Assembly: GCF_009650605.1 (NCBI RefSeq)
Contig: NZ_WAJT01000004.1
Coordinates: 124,001 to 188,000 of the forward strand
Reading direction: 5' to 3'
Length of the DNA stretch: 64,000 bases
Source: Labrenzia sp. CE80
GTDB lineage: Bacteria > Pseudomonadota > Alphaproteobacteria > Rhizobiales > Stappiaceae
Shown here: positions 23,922 to 32,267 of the stretch, piece after piece
Layout of the letters: each line of letters opens with the position of its first letter
How positions within the stretch are numbered: the stretch's first letter is position 1
Made by a program: the position numbers and the translations under genes
Notes under the pieces: generated by a model
Seen by the model: only the letters and a program-made list of their open reading frames with translations
Told to the model about the DNA's origin: nothing
The model's database searches: none

Positions 23922-24951
23922 TCAGCGCCTCGTCACGCCGGAGATCCGTGGCGATGAAATCGACGGCACGATGCGGCCGCAGGCTCTCGATGATTTTGTG
24001 GGGCAGGCGCAGGCGCGCGCCAACCTGAAGATTTTCATCGAAGCGGCCAAAGCACGCGGTGAAGCGCTTGATCATGTGCTCTTCGTTGGCCCTCCGGGTC
24101 TTGGCAAGACGACGCTGGCCCAGATCATGGCCCGGGAGCTTGGCGTGAATTTTCGCGCAACTTCAGGGCCGGTGATCGCAAAAGCTGGCGATCTGGCGGC
24201 GCTTCTGACCAACCTTGAAGAGCGGGATGTTCTTTTCATCGATGAGATTCATCGTTTGAATCCAGCGGTAGAAGAAGTGCTTTATCCGGCGATGGAAGAC
24301 TATCAGCTGGATTTGATCATCGGAGAGGGGCCTGCTGCCCGTTCGGTCAAGATCGACCTTGCGAAGTTCACGTTGGTTGCTGCCACGACGCGGCTCGGCC
24401 TATTGACAACGCCCTTGCGCGATCGCTTCGGTATTCCTGTTCGGTTGCAATTCTATACGGTTCCGGAACTGGAGCATATCGTCAATCGCGGCGCGCGCAT
24501 CCTCGGGGTCGGCATGACCGAGGATGGCGCACATGAGATCGCCAAGCGCTCACGCGGAACACCACGCATTGCGGGTCGCCTGCTTCGCCGCGTGCGTGAC
24601 TTTGCTGTGGTCGCCGGCAACGAAAACGTGGATCAGGCGCTGGCGGACAAGGCCTTGTCACAGCTTGAGGTCGATAATGCTGGTCTGGACAGTCTCGATC
24701 GCAGGTATCTTAGCCAGATTGCCATGAACTTCGGTGGCGGACCTGTCGGCATCGAAACCATTGCCGCCGCACTCTCCGAACCGCGCGATGCAATTGAAGA
24801 GATCGTGGAGCCCTATCTGATCCAGAATGGCTTCCTGCAGAGGACGCCCCGCGGCCGGGTGTTGACACCTCAGGCTTTTCAGCATCTTGGTCTTGCTGTT
24901 CCCAAGAGGTCCGACGCACCACAACTCGGTTTATTCGCCGAACCCGAGTAG
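23911..24951 (+). CDS. ruvB: Holliday junction branch migration helicase RuvB
   Basis: 346-residue AAA+ motor that drives branch migration with RuvA. Seen are RPQALDDFVGQ at about 22-32, Walker A GPPGLGKTTLAQ near 60-71, Walker B LFIDEIHRLNP near 109-119, sensor I AATTRLG, the arginine-finger region PLRDRFGIPVRL and the C-terminal winged helix with QNGFLQRTPRGRVLTP. Length and motifs are complete. It ends the ruv operon; the chemoreceptor gene follows after 97 bases. Confidence 0.97.
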   Translation: MSDDQRLVTPEIRGDEIDGTMRPQALDDFVGQAQARANLKIFIEAAKARGEALDHVLFVGPPGLGKTTLAQIMARELGVNFRATSGPVIAKAGDLAALLTNLEERDVLFIDEIHRLNPAVEEVLYPAMEDYQLDLIIGEGPAARSVKIDLAKFTLVAATTRLGLLTTPLRDRFGIPVRLQFYTVPELEHIVNRGARILGVGMTEDGAHEIAKRSRGTPRIAGRLLRRVRDFAVVAGNENVDQALADKALSQLEVDNAGLDSLDRRYLSQIAMNFGGGPVGIETIAAALSEPRDAIEEIVEPYLIQNGFLQRTPRGRVLTPQAFQHLGLAVPKRSDAPQLGLFAEPE

Positions 24952-25048
24952 AGTTGATACGATTTCTTTTTTGCGAAGTTCTGCCAAAAATTAAATCTTT
25001 TTTGGTGAACGCGGGTTGAATATCCCTCAGTACTTTTGGGGGGGTGTA

Positions 25049-27163
25049 ATGATTCGGAAGCGTCTATCCACAAAGCTTGCTTTGATGTTTTTTGCTGGAA
25101 CACTGACAATGTGTGTTGCCATTGTCGCCGTGACATCAAACCTTGCCAGCGGGGTCGCCAATTCTCAGGCTGATACCGCACTCAAAAGTGCCACCCTTGG
25201 AAAACGCAAGACACTTGAACTTGCTTTGGAGCAGGTGACGGACAGCGCACGCTTTTTCGTGTCTCTGACTGAGGCCAAAGACAGTCTGATGAAGATGACT
25301 GTTGGCTGGAAAAATCTGAAAGAGGGTCAGACCGAAACCCTCCGCAAGATCTTTGTTGAGGACAACCCACACCCTGCCGACAAACGCCATCTGTTGCTCG
25401 AGCCAGATGCCAAGAACTACTATGTGAACAACCACAAGATCATTCACGCAGCCTATGTCGAGCTTGTTGGTCAGGGCTTGTTTTCAGGTGTCGCGATCGC
25501 TGACCCTGATGGAAACATTACCTATTCCTACAACAAGGGCGATGAATTCGCTCGCCATGTTGATGATGCCCAGCTTTCGGAAAATCCCTTCGCAGCGGCG
25601 TTGAGACCTGTCGTGGCGGCCAACACGGCCGGCAACCTGAAGGCCGGAGAAGTATTCCCGTCTGGATTTATGACGGGCGCTGACGGCAAGGTCAGTCTCG
25701 TTCTCGCAGCTCCCGTATTCTATTTGGATCGCTTCTTTGGTGCCGTTGGCTTGGAAGTCGATATGGCACGCTTTGCATCGTTCCTCAATGACAGCAGCGG
25801 TTTGGGTAGCAGCGAAAACATCATGCTCGTGGACTCCACAGGCAGACTTGTCGAAGTCGGAGACAACGGATACGCCAAGCGGACTTTTGAACTCTCGGCC
25901 ATTCAATCGGGCACGGGCATGCTCTCCATTGATGGAATTGATTATCGGTTCTCGCGCGCGGACAGCATGGTTCAAAACAAGCCATTCGGCGTGATTGAGG
26001 CTGTGCAGCAAACGGAGCTCTCCGCCGCGGCGAATAAGATCACCTTTGGCGCGATCATCTCCGGTGTCCTTTGCATGCTGCCGGTCGTTGGCCTTATCTG
26101 GTGGTTGACGGTTCGCATGTTTGCGCCGCTCAATACCCTGTCGGGCGCCGCGCGCAAAATCGCTGATGGCGATCTCGAAGTTGCGGTGGACGCAACCGAG
26201 CGCTCTGATGAGATCGGCGAAATGGCCCGCTGTATCGCGATCTTCAAGGAAAACTCGGTCGAGCGTGAACGCCTGGCCTCTGAACGCAAAGTCGGCCACA
26301 TTGCACGTGAGAAGCGCGAAAACCAGATTGACGCGCTGATCAATGCCTTCCGGACAGAAGCGCAAAGCGTGTTGTCTTCGGTGGAGGAGAACATTTTCCG
26401 TGTCGAGGAACTGTCAACGACGCTCAGCGGTCGATCCGCATCTGCGGCCGGGCGCAGTTCTCAAGCGGTGGGCGACTCTGAAAATGCATCGGCAAACGTT
26501 CAGGCGGTTGCCTCTGCGACAGAGGAGCTGAATGCTTCAATCTCCGAGATTTCCCGTCAGGTTGCAACGACCGCGGAAATCGTCGGCCAGACGACTTCTA
26601 ACGCCCAGTCTTCCAACCAGAAGATTGCCGGACTGGCCGAAGCTGCCAACCGGATCGGGGATGTTGTGTCCCTGATTTCCGAGATCGCCGAGCAGACAAA
26701 CCTTCTTGCGCTCAACGCGACCATCGAGGCAGCCCGTGCGGGTGAGGCTGGTCGTGGTTTTGCGGTTGTCGCCTCCGAGGTGAAGTCGCTCGCAGGACAG
26801 ACGGCCAAGGCGACCGAGGAAATCTCGACCCAGATCGCAGCGATCCAGGCCTCTACCTCGGATGCGGTTGGTGAAATCGCGCTGGTCTCCAACTCGATGG
26901 ATGAGGTCAACAACTATACCGCAACCATCGCCGACGCTGTTCAACAACAGGGATCGGCCACCAACGAGATTTCGCGCAATGTGGCCCAGGCTGCTGAAGG
27001 CACGTTGAATGTTTCGTCTGCGGTGGCCTCTCTTAGCGAGGACGTTGCCGAAAACTCCACATCGGCGGAGCATATGCGCGAAGCAACATTGGAAATGAAG
27101 CATCAGGCGGAAAACCTTAGGACCTCGGTCGAGCGTTTCCTTTCGGACGTGGCAGCTGCCTAA
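25049..27163 (+). CDS. Methyl-accepting chemotaxis protein (chemoreceptor)
   Basis: 704-residue inner-membrane receptor. A first membrane helix (about 9-30, LALMFFAGTLTMCVAIVAVT) and a second near 330-355 (FGAIISGVLCMLPVVGLIWWL) flank a periplasmic sensor of about 300 residues, probably Cache-like. HAMP follows (APLNTLSGAARKIADGDLEV), then the methyl-accepting signalling domain with the hairpin tip EIAEQTNLLALNATIEAAR. No C-terminal pentapeptide for CheR docking is seen. ATG at 25049 has a G-rich ribosome site 6 bases upstream; a TTG at 25016 would extend it without support. The ligand is unknown. It presumably signals through the cheA operon at 58.7-64 kb. Confidence 0.93.
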   Translation: MIRKRLSTKLALMFFAGTLTMCVAIVAVTSNLASGVANSQADTALKSATLGKRKTLELALEQVTDSARFFVSLTEAKDSLMKMTVGWKNLKEGQTETLRKIFVEDNPHPADKRHLLLEPDAKNYYVNNHKIIHAAYVELVGQGLFSGVAIADPDGNITYSYNKGDEFARHVDDAQLSENPFAAALRPVVAANTAGNLKAGEVFPSGFMTGADGKVSLVLAAPVFYLDRFFGAVGLEVDMARFASFLNDSSGLGSSENIMLVDSTGRLVEVGDNGYAKRTFELSAIQSGTGMLSIDGIDYRFSRADSMVQNKPFGVIEAVQQTELSAAANKITFGAIISGVLCMLPVVGLIWWLTVRMFAPLNTLSGAARKIADGDLEVAVDATERSDEIGEMARCIAIFKENSVERERLASERKVGHIAREKRENQIDALINAFRTEAQSVLSSVEENIFRVEELSTTLSGRSASAAGRSSQAVGDSENASANVQAVASATEELNASISEISRQVATTAEIVGQTTSNAQSSNQKIAGLAEAANRIGDVVSLISEIAEQTNLLALNATIEAARAGEAGRGFAVVASEVKSLAGQTAKATEEISTQIAAIQASTSDAVGEIALVSNSMDEVNNYTATIADAVQQQGSATNEISRNVAQAAEGTLNVSSAVASLSEDVAENSTSAEHMREATLEMKHQAENLRTSVERFLSDVAAA

Positions 27164-27186
27164 CTTTCGAGACCGTGTAAGACAAC

Positions 27187-27225
27187 AGACGGCCCGGCAA
27201 CAATTGTCTTGTTGCCGGGCCGTCT
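27187..27225. terminator. 17-bp perfect hairpin after the chemoreceptor gene
   Basis: AGACGGCCCGGCAACAA at 27187-27203 pairs perfectly with 27209-27225 over a 5-base loop. There is no T run on either side, so it may be a processing or protective stem-loop, or a terminator of non-canonical kind. Confidence 0.6.
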
Positions 27226-27258
27226 GCTATTGGGGCTGAGCTAACAAACGTAGAGGAT

Positions 27259-27741
27259 ATGCGCGTGACCACCTGGCCCGATCTTTCCGGCCGTATTCTG
27301 GATGGCAAACATGTGCTGCCGGTTCGGGTTTACTACGAAGACACGGATTTCACGGGGATCGTCTATCATGGCGCCTATGTTCAATTTTTCGAACGGGGTC
27401 GATCCGATTTTCTGCGGCTGGCGGACATTCATCATTCCGAGTTGAAGGCCGGTGTGGACGGTGCCTTCCTCGCATTTGCCGTCCGCAAGATGAACATTGA
27501 GTTCTTCAAGCCGGCCACGATCGATGATGTCCTCGAAGTCAGAACCGTTCTCGACGAGCAGAAGGGTGCCCGCATTGCCTTGCGCCAGGAAATCCTGCGG
27601 GAAGGTACTCTACTCGTCTCGGCCGATGTCTTGATTGCAGTGATCACAGAAGACGGACGTCCAACCCGTCTGCCGCGTCATCTTGCGCAACGCCTCGCAC
27701 AACTCGGAAGCGCGGCCCCAATACCCGATGATTTGGTATAG
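27259..27741 (+). CDS. ybgC: Tol-Pal-associated acyl-CoA thioesterase YbgC
   Basis: 160-residue hotdog-fold thioesterase, first gene of the tol-pal cluster. The catalytic region VYYEDTDFTGIVYHGAYVQFFERGR near 29-53 has the Asp and the HG signature of the YbgC/4HBT family. It acts on short-chain acyl-CoA or acyl-ACP in the cytosol. The ATG at 27259 lacks a strong ribosome site. It is separated from tolQ by 224 bases that carry a possible promoter. Confidence 0.92.
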   Translation: MRVTTWPDLSGRILDGKHVLPVRVYYEDTDFTGIVYHGAYVQFFERGRSDFLRLADIHHSELKAGVDGAFLAFAVRKMNIEFFKPATIDDVLEVRTVLDEQKGARIALRQEILREGTLLVSADVLIAVITEDGRPTRLPRHLAQRLAQLGSAAPIPDDLV

Positions 27742-27774
27742 TTCCTGAAAATCTTTAGAGTTCACGGACGATTC

Positions 27775-27789
27775 TTAATTGTCCGGTAA
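27775..27789 (+). promoter_or_regulatory. CtrA-like box upstream of tolQ
   Basis: TTAA-TTGTCCG-GTAAC, one mismatch from TTAA-N7-TTAA, 177 bases before tolQ. Weak alone, but similar sites precede pal and the outer membrane protein gene. Confidence 0.3.
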
Positions 27790-27965
27790 CCATAATTGAT
27801 TCTTTTGAATGCTGGCCCCAGGACTAAGTGTCAGTCCCAGTTTCGCCAAAATCGGCAGTCACAGAGACGTTGAGCCTGACACGCCAAAACTAGGGGCAAT
27901 TTGGCGCGCCGAAATTCGGTTCGCTTGAACAGGTACAGTCTTTCGCCCAAGAGGTCTTTTGTTTC

Positions 27966-28673
27966 ATGAATGAACTTGTCCAGTCGACGTTGGCGGCGCA
28001 GGAAGGCGATATTTCGTTTTTCGCCCTCTTCTGGGAAGCACATATCGTCGTCAAGATCGTCATGCTCGGCCTGATCGGCGCTTCCGTATGGTGTTGGGCG
28101 ATCATCGTCGACAAAACGCTGCTTTATGGGCGCACCAAACGCCAGATGAACCGCTTTGAGACTGTGTTCTGGTCCGGTCAGTCTTTGGAGGAGCTTTACG
28201 GCACCCTCCAGAACCGTGTGAACCATTCCATGGCTGCGCTTTTTGTTGCAGCGATGCGGGAGTGGAAGCGCAGCCACGAGGGCGCGCGCCCTGCCATTGG
28301 GAGCCTTCAGCAAAGGATAGACCGGGTCATGGATGTAACCATCCAGCGCGAGGCGGAGCGTCTCGAGAGCCGGCTTCTCATACTTGCGACCGTTGGCTCC
28401 GCTGCACCCTTCATCGGGCTCTTCGGTACGGTTTGGGGTATCATGACCGCTTTCCAGGCGATCGCCAGCTCGCAGAGCACCAACCTTGCCGTTGTCGCGC
28501 CAGGGATCGCAGAAGCGCTTTTTGCAACAGCGCTTGGCCTTCTGGCCGCTATTCCGGCCGTAATCGCCTATAACAAGTTGTCTTCTGATGTCGGCAAGGC
28601 CGTTGGACGCATGGAAGGATTTGCGGACGAATTTTCGGCCATCTTGTCCCGTCAGATCGACGAAAGGACCTGA
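27966..28673 (+). CDS. tolQ: Tol-Pal system protein TolQ
   Basis: 235-residue inner-membrane proton-channel subunit of the Tol-Pal machine that constricts the outer membrane at division. Three membrane helices are seen: about 29-50 (VKIVMLGLIGASVWCWAIIV), 137-158 (TVGSAAPFIGLFGTVWGIM) and 171-194 (VVAPGIAEALFATALGLLAAIPAV), which are the MotA/ExbB signatures. The gap to tolR is 3 bases. It works with TolR as an ion-driven motor energising TolA. Confidence 0.95.
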   Translation: MNELVQSTLAAQEGDISFFALFWEAHIVVKIVMLGLIGASVWCWAIIVDKTLLYGRTKRQMNRFETVFWSGQSLEELYGTLQNRVNHSMAALFVAAMREWKRSHEGARPAIGSLQQRIDRVMDVTIQREAERLESRLLILATVGSAAPFIGLFGTVWGIMTAFQAIASSQSTNLAVVAPGIAEALFATALGLLAAIPAVIAYNKLSSDVGKAVGRMEGFADEFSAILSRQIDERT

Positions 28674-28676
28674 GCC

Positions 28677-29129
28677 ATGGGCATGCAGGTCGGAGGTGGT
28701 CAAGGCGGAGGTGGCAGACGCGGTCGCCGGCGTCGCCGGAATCAGCTTGTCAGTGAGATCAACGTCACGCCATTTGTGGACGTGATGCTGGTGCTTCTCA
28801 TCATCTTCATGGTGGCGGCGCCGTTGCTGACGGTCGGTGTGCCGATTGACTTGCCGGAAACCCGGGCTAAGGCCCTGGAAGGTGATACGGAACCACTTAC
28901 AATTTCGGTGAATTCTGCGGGGCAGATCTACATTCAGGACACGGAAATCGCCATCGATGAGGTTGTGCCCAAACTCGAGGCGATCGCCGCAAACGGGTAT
29001 GACGAGCGCATTTATGTGCGTGGTGACCAGGATGCTGACTACGGCGTCATGATGAAGATCATGGGCCGGATAAATGCGGCCGGTTTTAAGCGTCTCGGCC
29101 TTGTGACCCTCGAAGAACAGGATTCATAG
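28677..29129 (+). CDS. tolR: Tol-Pal system protein TolR
   Basis: 150-residue ExbD/TolR protein. After a Gly- and Arg-rich N-terminus (GGGQGGGGRRGRRRRRN), one membrane helix carries the proton-conducting aspartate in INVTPFVDVMLVLLII. The periplasmic domain follows with VPIDLPETRAKAL and VYVRGDQDADYGVMMKIM-like features near the end, typical of the family's peptidoglycan-binding domain. Three bases after tolQ and 6 before tolA, all one operon. Confidence 0.95.
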   Translation: MGMQVGGGQGGGGRRGRRRRRNQLVSEINVTPFVDVMLVLLIIFMVAAPLLTVGVPIDLPETRAKALEGDTEPLTISVNSAGQIYIQDTEIAIDEVVPKLEAIAANGYDERIYVRGDQDADYGVMMKIMGRINAAGFKRLGLVTLEEQDS

Positions 29130-29135
29130 ACCACC

Positions 29136-30098
29136 ATGCGTGCTGGTCTCGTTGCGTCTTTGGCCGGCCATGCGGCCGTTTTGGTCTGGGGGCTTGTTGC
29201 TCTTCCGGATGCCGAGACCTTTTCGACCAGCCCGGTGGACTCCCTGCCTGTCGAACTCGTGCCTGTCGAAGAATTGACCAGGCTGCAGAAGGGCGAGAAG
29301 ACCGAAACCGAGATCCGTGACGTGGCTGCACTGACACCAACAGAGGCACCGCCCAGGGAGGCTCCGCAACCCGACGAAAAACCCGGCGATGCAACGGCTG
29401 AACAGGCCCCTGCTCCGACACCTGAGCCGGCACCCGAGCCTGAGCCTCTTCCGGAACCTGAGCCAGAGCCGGAACCCACACCGGAACCTGAGCCAACGCC
29501 CGAACCGGAGCCCGCTCCCGAGCCAGAGCCCACGCCGGCTGCAGAACCTGAGCCTGAGCCTGAGCCGGAGCCAGCGCCGGTTGAAGAGCCCAAGCCTGTG
29601 GTCACCAATGTGACACCAAGGACCAAGCCGACGCCTCCGCGCCCGACACAGACAGCCCAGAAGCCGCAGGACGAGAATTTCAATCCAAACCAGATCTCGG
29701 CCCTTCTCAATAAGGTTGAGCCTGCTGGCGGCAGCACGTCGACGACGCAGGACCAAGCATCGCTCGGTAGCCGACAGGGTGCAGAAAATGTTCGCATGAG
29801 CCAATCCGAGCTTGATGCTTTGCGCGGCCAGATCGCAAGATGCTGGAGCCCGCCGGTCGGTGCTGTTGGCGCCGAGACGCTCAAAGTCAGGGTCAAGTTC
29901 GGTCTCGATCGTTCGGGGCAGGTCTCGGGCAGCCCCGAAGTGCTGACGTCGAGCTCTCATCCGGCTTTCCGCGCAGCGTCCAGCAGCGCGGTGCGCGCAG
30001 TTATGCGGTGCGCTCCCTATAACCTGCCGGCGGCCAAGTACGACGCCTGGCAGGAAGTGATTATCAATTTTGATCCGCGTGAACTTGTTGGCGGATAA
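29136..30098 (+). CDS. tolA: Cell envelope integrity protein TolA
   Basis: 320-residue TolA-like protein linking the TolQR motor to Pal. The N-terminal membrane helix is at about 4-22 (GLVASLAGHAAVLVWGLVAL). A long Pro/Glu-rich spacer at about 85-155 contains many PEPEP, PTPEPE repeats, replacing the Lys/Ala helix of E. coli TolA. The C-terminal domain (about 220-320) begins MSQSELDALRGQIARCWSPP and has VKFGLDRSGQVSG and NFDPRELVGG, typical for alphaproteobacterial TolA. The spacer is longer and more repetitive than the flanks and probably spans the periplasm as an extended rod. Confidence 0.92.
   Translation: MRAGLVASLAGHAAVLVWGLVALPDAETFSTSPVDSLPVELVPVEELTRLQKGEKTETEIRDVAALTPTEAPPREAPQPDEKPGDATAEQAPAPTPEPAPEPEPLPEPEPEPEPTPEPEPTPEPEPAPEPEPTPAAEPEPEPEPEPAPVEEPKPVVTNVTPRTKPTPPRPTQTAQKPQDENFNPNQISALLNKVEPAGGSTSTTQDQASLGSRQGAENVRMSQSELDALRGQIARCWSPPVGAVGAETLKVRVKFGLDRSGQVSGSPEVLTSSSHPAFRAASSSAVRAVMRCAPYNLPAAKYDAWQEVIINFDPRELVGG
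29400..29600 (+). repeat. Pro-Glu codon repeats inside tolA
   Basis: About 200 bases of imperfect short repeats built from CCx-GAR codon pairs (for example GAGCCTGAGCCG) encode the PE spacer. Low complexity makes it prone to copy-number change and to apparent reading frames on the other strand. Confidence 0.85.
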
Positions 30099-30132
30099 GA
30101 CGTTACAGAGGAAACAAGGAGCCTTGCTGAAG

Positions 30133-31482
30133 ATGCGCGACGTGCCGAGTTTTGCCCGTTTCCTGTCCCGTTTGAAAACGGCGGCAGCTGCCTGCCTGTT
30201 GACCGTTGCTGCTGCCTTGACGGCTGCACCAGCTCTTGCACTCATCGAAATCGATGTGACGCAAGGCCAGATCGAGCCGATGCCTGTTGCCTTGCCGTCA
30301 TTTGGCGCAGAAGGTGGCGATCCGAAGCTTTCGCAGGACATGACGGCTGTGATTGCCGCTGACCTGAAGCGTTCGGGCCTGTTCAACCCATTGGACCCCG
30401 CCAGTTTCATTCAGAAAAACATGAATGTGAACACGACGCCTCGTTTCGGCGATTGGCGGACAATCGGTGCACAGGCGCTGGTTAGCGGTTCGGTGACCAA
30501 GCAGGCTGATGGACGCCTGCGCGCGGAATTCCGTCTGTGGGACGTCTTCGCCTCAGAGCAGATGCTCGGTCAGCAATTCTACACGACGCCTGAGAACTGG
30601 CGTCGTCTGGCCCATATCATTGCAGATGCGATCTACGAGAGACTGACGGGTGAAAAAGGCTACTTTGATACACGTATCGTCTTTGTCGACGAGACCGGCC
30701 CGAAGGACAAGCGCGTCAAGAAACTTGCCATCATGGATCAGGATGGCGCCAACGTTCGCTATCTGACGCGCGGCGACGATCTCGTTCTGACGCCAAGGTT
30801 CTCTCCGACGAGCCAGGAAATAACCTACATGTCCTACGGCGCTGCCGATCCGAGCGTCTATCTGCTCAATATCGAGACTGGCCAGCGCGAGATTGTCGGA
30901 AATTTCCCGGGAATGACCTTCGCACCGCGTTTCTCACCAAATGGGCAGCAGGTCATCATGAGCCTGCAGCAGGGGGCGAATGCGAACATCTTCACGATGG
31001 ATCTGCGGTCCCGGAAGACCACGCGCCTGACGAATTCGGCCGCGATCGACACAAGCCCCTCTTTTGCGCCCGACGGCAAGCGTGTCGTTTTTGAATCCGA
31101 TCGGGGTGGGTCACAACAGCTCTATGTCATGAATGCCAACGGTAGCGATGCGCAGCGCATCTCATTTGGGCCAGGCCGCTATTCCACACCGGTTTGGTCG
31201 CCCCGCGGAGATTTGATTGCCTTTACGAAACAACATCAGGGCCGCTTCATGATCGGTGTGATGAAACCTGATGGTAAGGGCGAGCGGATCCTCACCGAAG
31301 GCTATCACAACGAAGGGCCGGCTTGGTCACCAAATGGCCGTGTTCTGGTGTTCTTCCGCGATACGCCGGGTGCGAATGGCGGACCTCAGGTTTGGACCGT
31401 CGATCTGACTGGATACAATGAGCAGCGTGTTGCGACACCTGCCTTCGCGTCGGATCCGTCCTGGTCGCCCTTGATCGATTGA
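30133..31482 (+). CDS. tolB: Tol-Pal system periplasmic beta-propeller TolB
   Basis: 449-residue secreted protein that binds Pal. A signal peptide covers about the first 36 residues (AAAACLLTVAAALTAAPALA), then the N-terminal domain (IEIDVTQGQIEPMPVALPSF) and a six-bladed propeller with repeated DxxPxWSPDG-like units such as FAPRFSPNGQQVIM, TSPSFAPDGKRVVFES and GPAWSPNGRVLVFF. The frame opens at 30070, inside tolA; ATG at 30133 with AAGGAG 11 bases upstream is chosen. Cotranscribed with tolQRA; the 112 bases before pal may hold a second promoter. Confidence 0.95.
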   Translation: MRDVPSFARFLSRLKTAAAACLLTVAAALTAAPALALIEIDVTQGQIEPMPVALPSFGAEGGDPKLSQDMTAVIAADLKRSGLFNPLDPASFIQKNMNVNTTPRFGDWRTIGAQALVSGSVTKQADGRLRAEFRLWDVFASEQMLGQQFYTTPENWRRLAHIIADAIYERLTGEKGYFDTRIVFVDETGPKDKRVKKLAIMDQDGANVRYLTRGDDLVLTPRFSPTSQEITYMSYGAADPSVYLLNIETGQREIVGNFPGMTFAPRFSPNGQQVIMSLQQGANANIFTMDLRSRKTTRLTNSAAIDTSPSFAPDGKRVVFESDRGGSQQLYVMNANGSDAQRISFGPGRYSTPVWSPRGDLIAFTKQHQGRFMIGVMKPDGKGERILTEGYHNEGPAWSPNGRVLVFFRDTPGANGGPQVWTVDLTGYNEQRVATPAFASDPSWSPLID

Positions 31483-31503
31483 CGGATTTAGTTTTTGTCT
31501 GTG

Positions 31504-31518
31504 TTAACGTCTTGCTAA
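31504..31518 (+). promoter_or_regulatory. CtrA-like box upstream of pal
   Basis: TTAA-CGTCTTG-CTAAC, one mismatch from TTAA-N7-TTAA, 83 bases before pal. A further CTTAACC half-site follows near 31538, and a TATAGA (31552-31557) could serve as -10. Confidence 0.35.
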
Positions 31519-31600
31519 CCAACTTTGCCAAGGTCGTCTTAACCAGCTTTGTATAGAGATCGTTCACCCTGTCGGGGCCGGTGGGGATAGGAGAGTGAAG

Positions 31601-32086
31601 ATGTTGGAATTGGGGAAGTTTGCGCGAAGCGCAAAAATGTTGCTGGCGATTGGCTCCATGCTGTTTGTTGCTGCTTGCGCTCAGACTCAGCCTGACGGCC
31701 TGAAAGGCAACGTCGCGCCCGGAACTGGTCAGGACTTCGTTGTGAACGTCGGCGACCGTGTGTACTTTGAAGAAGATCAATCAACGATCAATGCGCAAGC
31801 GCAGGCAACCTTGGACAAGCAGTCTCAATGGCTCGCGAAGTATTCCAAATACACGATCACGATTGAAGGCCATGCGGATGAGCGTGGCACGCGTCAGTAC
31901 AATATTGCTCTTGGTGCTCGCCGTGCCGCGGCAGCCAGGGACTACCTGGTGTCACGCGGTGTTTCGGCGTCACGCATCAAGACGATTTCCTACGGCAAGG
32001 AGCGTCCGGTCGCGGTTTGTAACGACAACAGCTGCTGGTCCCAGAACCGTCGTGCTGTGACAGTTTTGAACAACGTGACCAACTGA
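31601..32086 (+). CDS. pal: Peptidoglycan-associated lipoprotein Pal
   Basis: 161-residue outer-membrane lipoprotein that grips peptidoglycan. The signal peptide ends in the lipobox FVAAC, so Cys at about residue 26 is lipidated. The OmpA-like domain has VYFEEDQSTINAQAQ, the peptidoglycan-binding IEGHADERGTRQYN and GARRAAAARDYLVSRGV, and ends NRRAVTVLNN. The ATG at 31601 has AGGAG 7 bases upstream; a GTG at 31595 overlaps that ribosome site and is rejected. It closes the tol block and is followed by a terminator. Confidence 0.96.
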   Translation: MLELGKFARSAKMLLAIGSMLFVAACAQTQPDGLKGNVAPGTGQDFVVNVGDRVYFEEDQSTINAQAQATLDKQSQWLAKYSKYTITIEGHADERGTRQYNIALGARRAAAARDYLVSRGVSASRIKTISYGKERPVAVCNDNSCWSQNRRAVTVLNNVTN

Positions 32087-32110
32087 CCCCTGAATCAGGG
32101 TGCTGAACAG

Positions 32111-32137
32111 AGGGTCGGATGTTTCCGACCCTTTTTT
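32111..32137 (+). terminator. Terminator of pal
   Basis: GGGTCGGA/TCCGACCC stem (32112-32119 with 32124-32131), 4-base loop, six T. Confidence 0.9.
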
Positions 32138-32267
32138 CGTTCTTGCGGCGCGCAAGCCTTGGTAATTGTTGTTGCATCTGCCAAAATTTGGCCGAAGTCG
32201 GCGCGCCCTGTGGTATTCAGCGATACAGATGGCTCGAGCTTCATGCCGAGATAACCAGGAGGATAGT

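Noticed and set aside
29400..29600. Regular short repeats that could suggest a CRISPR array or a minisatellite
   Set aside because: The period is 6-12 bases, there are no unique spacers, and the repeats encode the Pro-Glu spacer of TolA in frame.
29124..30410. A 428-codon minus-strand frame across tolA and the start of tolB
   Set aside because: It mirrors the Pro-Glu repeat as an Arg/Leu-rich repeat and lacks any family signature; explained by codon periodicity of tolA.
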